From contig JBAKBP010007953.1 of NCBI GenBank assembly GCA_037953745.1, positions 1-64,000 of the forward strand: a DNA stretch of 64,000 bases, read 5' to 3'. This document shows, in pieces, positions 43,601-51,393 of the stretch (the first letter of the stretch is position 1; every line of letters begins with the position of its first letter). The position numbers and the translations under genes are program-made. The DNA is from Lithodes maja (Eukaryota > Arthropoda > Malacostraca > Decapoda > Lithodidae). The notes under the pieces are model-generated. The model did not search any database. It worked only from the letters and a program-made list of their open reading frames with translations, and was not told where the DNA came from.

Positions 43601-44059
43601 CATATCTGGAGACAGGCAGGAAGAGGGAGCTGCCACTACTGAAGGAGGGGGGGCAAAAACTGGGGAACCACCATGTGCACCACCCGAGGGCACTCCAATC
43701 TGCCAATTCTCATCCCTCTGTGGGAGGGTGCTAACCTCCGGTAACTGAGTGGACGGCACTGTGGGAGTCGAGTGAGAGGGGATCTGGGGAGGAACCCCCC
43801 CAAACGCCCTCTCCTCCGAAACCCCATGTCGCCCACGCAACACCCAGGAAATCAGCTCCCCCTTGGACATCCCTACTACATTGGCAATGCCCAAAACCTT
43901 GGCTATCAGGTGCAAGCCATAAACATTCACCCCAGTCAGCCTCTCCTCCGTCACGTGGTACCGCTTACTCACAAAAACTCTAGCATCCTCCTCACTGATT
44001 ACTAACGGCACCTCTTCAAATGGCATCTCTCGCTCCTCATCAGTGCTAGGGCACGACAT
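40604..44059 (-). CDS. Gypsy-3 Gag-protease-scrambled Pol polyprotein
   Basis: From the ATG at complement 44059 this is one open frame of about 1150 codons. It includes the Gag N-terminus, charged coiled-coil-like repeats (fewer units than Gypsy-1), a capsid-like region, the zinc knuckle CYHCHEKGHFARVC, a protease (LRDTGASQTL), the post-integrase linker, the displaced integrase-like pieces and a segment unique to this family (about 40720-41215). Gag and protease are fused without a frameshift, unlike Gypsy-1. The frame ends at TAG (complement 40604-40606), where Gypsy-1 has TGG. Without that single change it would run on through the RT/RNase H remnant. No integrase or RT catalytic core remains. 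Confidence 0.87.
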   Translation of the reverse strand: MSCPSTDEEREMPFEEVPLVISEEDARVFVSKRYHVTEERLTGVNVYGLHLIAKVLGIANVVGMSKGELISWVLRGRHGVSEERAFGGVPPQIPSHSTPTVPSTQLPEVSTLPQRDENWQIGVPSGGAHGGSPVFAPPPSVVAAPSSCLSPDMIFRLELAKIEAEAETRRQENETRKHEIEAESRKQENETRRHEIEVRRQEDETRRHEAELRYDSEKYCAQIDLDKTRAESTGTRMGREGQVREQSLSHLVKLVPAFSETEVTEFFNRFEKKCREHNWPEEKWAALVSSRLTGKGLKAYDALPLESCIDYPELKRAVLRAYELQPETYRLKFRGVTKTREATFLEHARDLKDALTNWTRSEKAETAEQLTELFLLEQFYKCTGAEMTLTIKEKNPKTLQEAAEMADLRLSLIRGCGSAQRSEAGNKGRDAPPPRVSDIPYANKYKSHDTKTDHKTSTVPFKKGPGPSQYQGKPKGELECYHCHEKGHFARVCPSKPPTAAVSLACNIGVSPKSSEFARGSSSEAEAQPMQKHLGGSNPAQDAFCDHRGRGCVMWAGRKHGVEVLRDTGASQTLMNNLTGYPINAARVVVVQGINATRSYPLVRLELEVDGVARELDVGIVEKLPVEGVDLLLGNDFAMPASEVLPLVVAERPADVSGEEQEWVERCQTQPMACVVTRARADKVSQPSPPSSDQQRNDQQEEAKAGVGFKSFDSAALLSDSVLAPMLESGEAPGPVTASEEVGPEETPRQQRYTRREKRVAQFDIGGGLGLLRKHLDRLVPSDICKLQLEDPEVQKCGNGAVEIKHEDGEACHVNLLEEFVRQPPEQPTVPALVCRGQGGEGEGGSRAQVEESRDCHVSAEQWAGDTSLVAVEALEHLPEQQCAALQHQLGSYPTGRAEPLSLTTRAVRDVPRAGHVNVERPLASLFRWFKVGDEALAWLPGQGRPMAAKGGGQKEDIEQISEVGCGVDVPGRHIASQCCSSLMQQPYHRPTVSGHVSKSGDAEQADVVTRNAGVRMYGIGGEALAIMNYGSDCTGGTDCPSHDLAVLGTKVEKEGDYRLEAAVSAGLWEGTRHVVRGDSARQLFTRLWQYFRMFVASPGLMYGVESDMQAGDSARLSLIPYRINPARQPMVQAELDYVWTKGLRDKECRE

Positions 44060-44260
44060 ACTGAAGTCCACAAAAAAATTCTCGAGACAAAAGTGTTAAA
44101 CTTCCTTATGCAAGCACTAATTACTAAATTAACTGGAGTCTCTTAAATGCTCTACTAATTGCCATACAAAAAAAATATTCTTCAATATGCACGCTAAAGT
44201 ACAAACAAACAAATGTTGTACAACTCTGCAAAAATTTATACTGTTCACAAAATCCTAAGC

Positions 44261-44270
44261 AAGGTCGCCA
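44261..44270 (-). other. Gypsy-3 primer-binding site
   Basis: The complement reads TGGCGACCTT, two bases inside the 5' LTR end, identical to the other Gypsy elements here. Confidence 0.7.
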
Positions 44271-44272
44271 TT

Positions 44273-46124
44273 TGTTACGACCGGGCACTCGGGTACACTA
44301 GGGCTCTCAAACAGGACTCGAGTATGGCTCGCTGCCACAACGGAAACACACGATCCCAACCCCAGAGTACTGCCAGCCGAACAAAAAACACCAATACCCT
44401 CCAGAGTTCTATCTGCTATAACGGGGTATACAAGAACTCGGTACTAGCGTTTCACAACAGACTAATAAAGAGACGGGAGTTATCTAGTCTGGTCAACAAT
44501 CAAACAAAGAAGTAAATACAACAACACCAAAGAATAGTGTTGGCCGAAGCCGAAGTAATCCACCCTTGACTAAGAACTTAAGAAGTCCTCCACCCTCTAC
44601 TTCGGATCGGCACTATTACGTTACGTTAAACAATAGTCCTCGAGCATCGAGCAAGGAATCTTCTGATAAAGTTAGATGCTTCTCGGATACTCGTAAGAAG
44701 TAAGTATCGGATTTTGAACAGCAATTCAATAAGCAACACACTGGCAATTAACTAACATTAAAGGCTTTAAATTGACATAAGAAGAATTATAAGAATAGAC
44801 AATAGTAAATGGCAAACATAAAAAAGAAGTACTCCGACAATGCACTGGCAATAGCCTACTAGGATTGTGCTCGTGGGCCACTAATCTCTAAAGTAGCTAT
44901 GCGTGCCACACATGAAATCAATAGTGCATAAACAATAACATACATAAGGAAAGCTTCAATACTATGCTGTATCTGCTGGTCGAGCAAAGTCTAGCTGGGA
45001 TGTAGTAGGCTAGGAAACAATGGCTGAGCAAGCGGCTCGTAGCCTAGCGAGGTCCTTAAGACTGTGCGGCCAAATTACGTTAATTGACGGGATGCTCTCT
45101 TGAGAGATCCAGATCACTAGTATCTGGTTCTCTCCTGGCGATCCTCTCAAAGTCAAGCAAACGAGTTAGCACAGTGTTGGGTGGCAGAGGCAAAAGCCCT
45201 CACTCGCAACACAGTGCTAAACTCACAAGGTACACAGTCAGAAAGACCACCTAGGCTTCCCAAGTCTCCGTTGCGATTGTACAGGTTCAACAAAACCTAA
45301 TACACATAGGGAATCACAACTCCTGTAGCCTTATCCCAGTCTAGCATTACTTAAACCAGCAGAAAACAGGAACATGAATAATCATACACAGGGAAATGCA
45401 TATACGAGTGCAACAAACATTAATCAATCCTATTCTAGTTATCCCTTCCAAAATAGGCTATCTAATAGGCAAATATCTCGTGAGAACTCAAGCGATAATA
45501 CTTTGGCTGACTAGCTCTGCACCAAAGGGATCATTGAGGTTATAAAGGGTCGGGAAGAGGAGAAGATAGGCGGTTCAGAGAGTAGAGAAAGTTCACATCA
45601 GTCGGAAGAATATGTATAGTAGCAAGGGATATGAGAAGTCGCTCTGCCTAATGAGTTCTGAAGAATATGTGGCGAGACTTCCCTTTTTATACTCGGCCCT
45701 CTAGTGAGCATATCGCAAACTACTAAGGACCGCCCACTGGCAATCATTACGTAATATTCTCTCTCAATCTGGGATCGACAAAGGATTTCCCACGCGCTGA
45801 GGAGGGAGGAGGGAGGAGGGAGTTAGGCCTACCTGCCGCGTGGCGCACTCACTGTCCCCCGTTACGTAATCTCTCTCTCTCTCCTCTCATCATTACAAAT
45901 AAGTCCCACACACAATACTTATAACTAATGATATAAAATAGAACTCGTTGACTCAGATGAAAACAAAATACATATTTATAATACTTATAGTACAACGGCT
46001 CACATAAACTAAGTTAGGAAACTCTACACAGACTACAGCCAAAGTTCCTGCCCTGACGATCCTAGCGAGAGTGGGGCCTGACTGGGCGTTCTGTACAGCA
46101 TGCTCATACTCGACATGCGTCACA
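44273..46124 (-). repeat. Gypsy-3 5' LTR
   Basis: 1852 bp. It differs from its partner at ctgctGGTcgag (ACC in the other copy, two substitutions) and attctCtctc (T in the other). Confidence 0.92.
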
Positions 46125-46319
46125 GAATGGACATCCAGGGCGATTGGTGTCAATTGCCGTTTGGAGAAATATTGCAAAGAAAAAGCAATACCATTCATTG
46201 ATAACTGGGATAGTTTCTATGGGAGAGATGGGATGTACGCAAGGGATGGGGTTCATCTTTCACGGTTAGGGGTTTCTACATTAGCTAGTTCTTTAGATAG
46301 GGTGGTTGTGGGGTTTTGA
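46125..46319 (+). pseudogene. CR1 ORF1, second part: esterase C-terminus
   Basis: Resumes the ORF1 frame after Gypsy-3. RDGVHLSRLG supplies the block-V Asp and His of the SGNH catalytic triad. It ends at TGA 46317-46319. All catalytic blocks of the esterase were therefore present before Gypsy-3 inserted between blocks III and V. Confidence 0.8.
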
Positions 46320-47551
46320 ACAGAAATATTGAGAGTGTAAATGAGAGGTTAAATGGAACAATTTTAGCGTCAGGCGAAAGCGATAAGGATATTCAGTCTC
46401 ATGCTAAAAATGATGACTATAATGCAAATGATAGTAGTGATGGTGCAACGGAAGATGGAAATGTCGCTAAAAACAAAGGTAAATTAGGTATAAAGAAAAG
46501 AAGTAATTTGAGAGTATATTACACAAACTGTAGGAGTCTATGTAACAAAATGAACGAACTTAGAGCCCTTGTTAGCAAAGAAAATATAGACATAATAGCG
46601 CTAACTGAAACGTGGATTAATACAGAAACCAGGCATTTTTTAGCAGAATTTGATATACCAGGATATAGTTTGTTTAAATATGACCGAACAAGTAAGAGGG
46701 GTGGCGGTATAGCAGTGTTTGTCAGGAGTACATTAAAAAGCTGTATTAAATCAGGTATTAGACTAAATAACGATAATGAAAGTGTTTGGGTAGAGGTTAA
46801 CGAAGGTAGTGAGACCATAGTTATTGGAGTTATGTATAGACCGCCAAATATGAGTAGAAATGACGGAATGTCATTATGGGAGGAAATTAAAATGGCATCA
46901 AGGTTTAGCAATGTGTGCATTATGGGGGATTTTAATTTTCCGAATATAGATTGGCAGCATCAAATAGGAGACTCTGATTCTGAGGAGTTTATAGAGGTAG
47001 TACAAGATAGTTTTTTATTTCAATTCATAGATACGCCGACTAGAGGTAATAATATTCTCGATTTAGTTTTCAGTAACAATGAACATATGGTAAATAATGT
47101 AGAGATAGGGGACCACCTAGGAAATAGTGACCACAATTCTGTGTATTTTAATATACAATGGAAAGGTAATACCAGAGAGAATACAACATTAATACCTGAC
47201 TTTAGAAAAGCCAATTATGGGGGGTTAAGAAGAGCCCTATTAGCGGACCCAATGGTCAAAAAATTAAGTCGATCCAGGTGTCCAAATGAGTGTACCCCTT
47301 CTCAGGCACCTGTCATCTTAAGTCAGGAAGAGACGTCAACCTTGGTAGATACATACAATAATTTTATCAAGTCAGTATTCAATGCACAAAATAAATACAT
47401 CCCCAAAAGAAAATTTAGATCAACACAGAACCAACCCAAATGGATGAATAATAGACTATTAGATCTTCTAGGACAAAAGAGAGGAATATATAGAAAAATT
47501 AGAAAAGGCGAAATTCACCTACTTGCTTACTATCAGAATCTATCAAGACAG
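46316..47551 (+). CDS. CR1 ORF2, apurinic-type endonuclease and linker
   Basis: The frame overlaps the ORF1 stop as TTGA and has no early ATG. The first in-frame Met comes well inside, near the endonuclease motifs. Motifs in order: YYTNCRSLCNK (Asn), ALTETWIN (Glu), MGDFNFPNIDW (Asp/Asn), GNSDHNSVYF (Asp/His). These are the residues of the EEP nuclease fold that nicks target DNA. A basic linker follows. The frame is interrupted at 47552 by a poly-A insertion; the native frame resumes at 47739. Confidence 0.85.
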
Positions 47552-47738
47552 GTAAAAAATGGATGGTTGAAAGCCACAGTTGCTCGCGCGTTTGGGGCTA
47601 GCAACACGTATTATGAAAAACATGCATCCTCCTTCATTCACTGTCCCCCCCTTCACTCACTCAACCCCACAATTTGCCGGAGGATAACAGGTTTTTCACA
47701 ATACGTAGACGGAGGTCTTTTAAAAAAAAAAAAAAAAA
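47552..47738 (+). mobile_element. Short poly-A retrocopy inserted in CR1 ORF2
   Basis: 187 bp counted from one GTAAAAAAtGGAT (47552-47564) to the next GTAAAAAAGGAT (47739-47750), with a poly-A tail of about 17 just before the second copy. This is the signature of LINE-mediated insertion of a short RNA. Its source was not recognised. Because 187 is one more than a multiple of three, it shifts the frame, and skipping it restores the endonuclease-RT frame. Confidence 0.8.
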
Positions 47739-49532
47739 GTAAAAAAGGATATTAGGAAAGAAAAAAGAAATTATGAAATTAAGGTTGCCAATGACTCAAA
47801 AAATAATCCTAAAGCTTTTTACCAACTATATAAATCCAAGGTTAGAGATGTAATTGGTCCCCTTAAAACTTCGATAGGAGAAATGACAGAAAATGATTTA
47901 GAAATGTGCAGTACATTAAATAGTCAATTTCTTTCCGTTTTCACTAATGAAAATTTGGCACAGTTTCCAGAAGTCCGTAAGGTATATAGCGATAGTATAG
48001 AAAATAGGTTAAGTACGGTTACTATAAGTAGAAATGATGTGCTTAAGGAAATTGACAGACTGAAACCTCATAAATCGCCTGGTCCTGATGAGGTATATGC
48101 TAGAGTATTAAAAGAATGTAGGGATGAGTTAAGTTACCCATTAACATTTTTATTTAACAAGTCATTGGAGACAGGTATAGTTCCAGAAGCTTGGAAGCTT
48201 GCAAACGTAGTTCCGATCTTCAAAAAAGGTGACAAATCAATAGCATCCAATTACCGTCCCATTAGTCTTACATCAATCATAGGAAAGCTACTAGAGTCAA
48301 TTATTGCTAGTAAAATTAGAAACCACTTAGATACATTTAATTTAATAAATTCTTCTCAGCATGGATTCACTCAGGGACGTTCTTGCCTTACTAATTTGCT
48401 TAGTTTTTTCTCAGAGGTATATGAAGCAGTAGATAATGACAAGTCATATGATATAATATATTTAGATTTCAGTAAAGCTTTCGACAGAGTCCCCCATGAG
48501 AGATTGATGAGTAAGGTTGAGGCGCATGGAATAGGTGGGGCGTTGTTGGGATGGATTAGGTCATGGCTAATTGGTAGGAAGCAGAGAGTCAGCATAAATG
48601 GTACGAAGTCAGAATGGGGAGCAGTCAAAAGTGGTGTCCCCCAGGGATCTGTATTAGGTCCTCTGTTGTTTGTTATATACATAAATGACCTTGATTTAGG
48701 TATAACTAGTAGGATAAGTAAATTTGCAGACGATACCAAAATGGGGAGAACAATTGATTCAGATAGAGATATAGAGTGCCTCCAAAGGGATCTAGATACC
48801 TTACACGAATGGTCAGTAAATTGGCAGATGAAGTTTAACATTGACAAATGCAAGGTATTAAAGATAGGGAAGATGCATACAAATGTTAAATATAAACTAG
48901 CTAATGTGGAATTAGAAAACTCGAATTGTGAGAAAGATCTAGGTGTGTTTGTTAGCAATGATTTGAAGCCTAGACAACAGTGTATAAGCGTTCGAAACAA
49001 GGCAAACAGGATTCTCGGGTTCATCTCAAGGAGTGTGAGTAACAGAACTGCTGATGTTATCTTAAAACTTTACTTGTCATTAGTGAGACCCCATATGGAT
49101 TATGCTGTTCAATTTTGGTGTCCTTATTACAGAATGGACATAGATTCATTGGAGAGAGTACAACGTAGAATGACAAAAATGATCCATAATATTAGAAATC
49201 TTCCGTATAAAGAAAGGTTGAAGAAATTAGGCTTACATTCGTTAGAGAGACGCAGAGTTAGAGGGGATATGATAGAGGTGTTCAAGTGGGTTAGTGGGAT
49301 TAACAAAGGGGACATGACAAATGTACTAAAGCTCAGTGATAGCGAAAGAACTCGTACCAATGGTTTCAAATTAGATAAATTTCGTTTCAGAAAAGATATA
49401 GGCAAATATTGGTTTGGTAACAGAGTTGTAGATGGGTGGAATGGACTACCAAGTGCTATAGTGGGATTAAAAACGATAGGGAGCTTTAAGATAAAATTGG
49501 TTGAGCATATGGACGAGAGGGGTTGGGTGTGA
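47739..49532 (+). CDS. CR1 ORF2, reverse transcriptase
   Basis: About 597 codons in frame with the endonuclease once the 187-bp insert is skipped. RT motifs: NYRPISLTSIIGKLLE, QHGFTQGRSCLTNL, YLDFSKAFDRVPHERL, SGVPQGSVLGPLLFVIYIND, and the catalytic FADDTK near 48725. The C-terminal block (NRVVDGWNGLPSA) ends at TGA 49530-49532. The enzyme would copy LINE RNA at the nicked target. No stop lies within this part. Confidence 0.88.
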   Translation, partial: VKKDIRKEKRNYEIKVANDSKNNPKAFYQLYKSKVRDVIGPLKTSIGEMTENDLEMCSTLNSQFLSVFTNENLAQFPEVRKVYSDSIENRLSTVTISRNDVLKEIDRLKPHKSPGPDEVYARVLKECRDELSYPLTFLFNKSLETGIVPEAWKLANVVPIFKKGDKSIASNYRPISLTSIIGKLLESIIASKIRNHLDTFNLINSSQHGFTQGRSCLTNLLSFFSEVYEAVDNDKSYDIIYLDFSKAFDRVPHERLMSKVEAHGIGGALLGWIRSWLIGRKQRVSINGTKSEWGAVKSGVPQGSVLGPLLFVIYINDLDLGITSRISKFADDTKMGRTIDSDRDIECLQRDLDTLHEWSVNWQMKFNIDKCKVLKIGKMHTNVKYKLANVELENSNCEKDLGVFVSNDLKPRQQCISVRNKANRILGFISRSVSNRTADVILKLYLSLVRPHMDYAVQFWCPYYRMDIDSLERVQRRMTKMIHNIRNLPYKERLKKLGLHSLERRRVRGDMIEVFKWVSGINKGDMTNVLKLSDSERTRTNGFKLDKFRFRKDIGKYWFGNRVVDGWNGLPSAIVGLKTIGSFKIKLVEHMDERGWV

Positions 49533-49721
49533 AGGGGGATCAGCAGGGTTGGGCCAATCAGCGCTCTGCAGACCCCCGTAATCCTGCGTTAATCACTGAC
49601 CGTTTTGGTGAGATGATCCTCAGGGTATTAGAGTGTTGAGCCTATAATTGGGCTTTGTAATTGGGGTTGTGTGGGACAGGGATCTGCCTTGCTTAGGCCA
49701 ATCGGCTTTCTGCAGACTCAC

Positions 49722-49746
49722 ATTTTCTTATGTTCTTATGTTCTTA
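49722..49746 (+). repeat. CR1 3' tail, 8-bp repeats
   Basis: Consecutive TTCTTATG units end the element, followed at once by TA-rich sequence. Confidence 0.8.
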
Positions 49747-49747
49747 T

Positions 49748-49768
49748 AATATAGTATTTATATATATA

Positions 49769-49823
<55 letters not shown>

Positions 49824-49854
49824 TATATGTATATATATTATACTATATAATATA

Positions 49855-49918
<64 letters not shown>

Positions 49919-49965
49919 AATATAATATAATATAATATATAATTAATATATAATAATAAGAATAG
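49748..49965. repeat. (TA)n microsatellite in MADF intron 1
   Basis: Long TA runs with short interruptions. Similar TA sequence on the left side of CR1 suggests the LINE inserted into a TA-rich intron. Confidence 0.9.
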
Positions 49966-49999
49966 TTAAAACCTATAATAATAAAACACTTTAACTCAC

Positions 50000-50573
50000 C
50001 TGTTATGCCCAGGTCTTCAGATTTTTCACGGTACGCCCTGTCCTTCCTCTCTCTGTCCCGGAATGCCCTCATCTTCTTGTTGTATAGGAACTCTTGCTCC
50101 CTATACCACTCTGCAACTCCAGCCTCCTTGTCGTCCGGTATGACGTAATAGGTTCGCTTCCTCTTTTTTGGCTCCTTGGATGGTGCGTGGGCGTCAGCTT
50201 CTTGCGATGGGCGGCTGGGCTGTGATTGGGAAGAGCCATCTGTGGATCCCTCCTCATCGCTGCCCTGTTGCGTGTCCACAACTGGATGCGCGATGCGTGT
50301 TGGCAGGATAGATGGGATGATTGTAGCGGGGCGTGTGGTGCTGCATCGTTGAGCAGCGGATGAAGACTCCTCGACAATTTCTATGGGCTCAGGTGAGGGT
50401 GTAAATCGTTGCCCACTGATCTGCGTATCACTGTTGTCATCCGAGTCAATATCGTCATCAAGGGCATCATCATTGACACCAACATCCACCTCATCAAGGG
50501 CCTCTGATGCAAAGAGGTTTTCCGATTCCTGGGGCTTGGCAGGCTTCTTTAGCAGCTTGCGTCCCTTGGGCAT
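50000..50573 (-). CDS. Harbinger MADF protein, exon 1
   Basis: The ATG at complement 50573 opens 191 codons plus one base, ending at donor AACAG|GTGAGT (complement 49994-50004). It encodes a basic start (MPKGRKLLKK), acidic low complexity (DDALDDDIDSDDNSD), Ser/Pro-rich sequence and a nuclear-localisation-like PKKRKR. It then gives the first half of a MADF domain (EWYREQEFLYNKKMRAFRDR to SEDLGIT). The split codon joins exon 2 as GIT-VDELHKW, the expected MADF junction. Exons 1-4 total 1443 bp, or 480 residues. Role by family: DNA-binding partner of the Harbinger transposase. Confidence 0.85.
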
Positions 50574-51362
50574 GGTGGTGGTGGTGATGGTGGGTGGGTG
50601 GGTGGGTGGGTGATGTCTGGTGTGTGGTCCGTGCGAGGGTGCTGGAGATACTGGTGGTGGCAGCTCGGTCGGCAGTCTTTTGTAGGCTGGGCCTGTAGCG
50701 CTGCCACACCGTACGATTGGCCAGACTGTTGGTCGCGGTTGACGTACGCGTGACCAGCTAATCGAATGCTTGTCGGGATAACGAACGTGTACATGACGTG
50801 TCTGACCTGTGGCTGACGTCCTGTTAGCCTCTTGCAGCATGTCCAGACAGGATTGTACTGACGCGATACATGTGTGAGCATGAACATTTGGTCGCATTTA
50901 TCTGTTCGCTGGCGTGTGAGTCAACCTGATGTCGGCTGCTTGACGTGTTGTGGACGTGATTCCAAACATCTTGTGGACGTATGGCATACTGGGTTGTCTG
51001 TTTTTAGTCGGGCGTGTGTCATGTCATGGTCGTGTCGAGCTTACTATAGTCTTGTTCGAACATTTTGCCCGATTATTTCCCGACTATTGTACGTCAAAAA
51101 CGATTGCTGCACGTCCGAAAACCGATTGACATACGTCAGCAACACGTCCAAAATTTAACGTTTTTTTTCCCCGACCATCAAAAACAGTCGGCTGAAAAAT
51201 AGTGTATACACTAATTATTGGCCGACTTCACGGACCTGTCGGCGGGCACCCCGTCCAGTTCCAGATCAACTTGAGTAGAGCCGATTGATTTACACGATTT
51301 TACTCGATCACAGACGATTTATCAAAAATTCAAATATTTTTAAAAGATCGGCTCTTTTCGGG
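50574..51362. other. Harbinger right sub-terminal region
   Basis: Promoter side of the MADF gene. Contains a (GGTG)n run (50580-50615), a TACAAAAG TATA-like box on the minus strand at about 50677-50684, and scattered CGATT/ACGTC motifs, but no other gene. Confidence 0.5.
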
Positions 51363-51390
51363 TCTTTACGTACTGTATGGGACGCCCGCT
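51363..51390 (-). repeat. Harbinger right terminal inverted repeat
   Basis: Its complement begins AGCGGGCGTCCCATACAGTA, matching the left end. TAA follows at 51391-51393. Confidence 0.85.
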
Positions 51391-51393
51391 TAA

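Larger units (their letters stand above)
37717..46124 (-). mobile_element. Gypsy-3: rearranged, non-autonomous Gmr1-like LTR retrotransposon
   Basis: 8408 bp on the minus strand with 1852-bp LTRs (44273-46124 is the 5' LTR, 37717-39568 the 3' LTR) and GAAT on both sides (37713-37716, 46125-46128). Same family as Gypsy-1, including the same pol rearrangements, but LTR and gag differences show a separate copy. The LTRs differ at about three positions that I could see. It lies inside the CR1 ORF1 esterase. Confidence 0.92.
37199..49746 (+). mobile_element. CR1-like LINE, 5'-truncated, interrupted by Gypsy-3 and a poly-A retrocopy
   Basis: About 4.1 kb of LINE once the two insertions are ignored: ORF1 esterase, ORF2 endonuclease and RT, a 3' UTR and a tail of 8-bp TTCTTATG repeats (49722-49746), the hallmark of CR1 ends. 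The RT motif FADDTK also fits CR1. The 5' boundary is approximate and lies in TA-rich sequence. It is inserted in intron 1 of the MADF gene, in the opposite orientation to that gene. Confidence 0.85.
14116..51390. mobile_element. PIF/Harbinger DNA transposon, enlarged to 37.3 kb by nested insertions
   Basis: Ends are inverted: cgtcccatacagta at the left and tactgtatgggacg at the right, within about 28-bp imperfect terminal repeats beginning AGSSS. The 3-bp sequence TAA lies directly outside both ends (14113-14115, 51391-51393), as expected for PIF/Harbinger. Inside are the two genes typical of the superfamily, a DDE transposase and a MADF/Myb-like protein, convergently oriented. Subtracting Gypsy-1, Gypsy-2 and the CR1 carrying Gypsy-3 leaves about 7.9 kb. 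The transposase is split, so the copy cannot make its own transposase. The MADF gene keeps all splice sites. Confidence 0.88.

Noticed and set aside
41383..43836. Plus-strand frames across Gypsy-3
   Set aside because: Antisense of the Gypsy-3 Gag-protease polyprotein; the same shadows occur opposite Gypsy-1.
48371..49024. 217-codon minus-strand frame
   Set aside because: Antisense of the CR1 reverse transcriptase.
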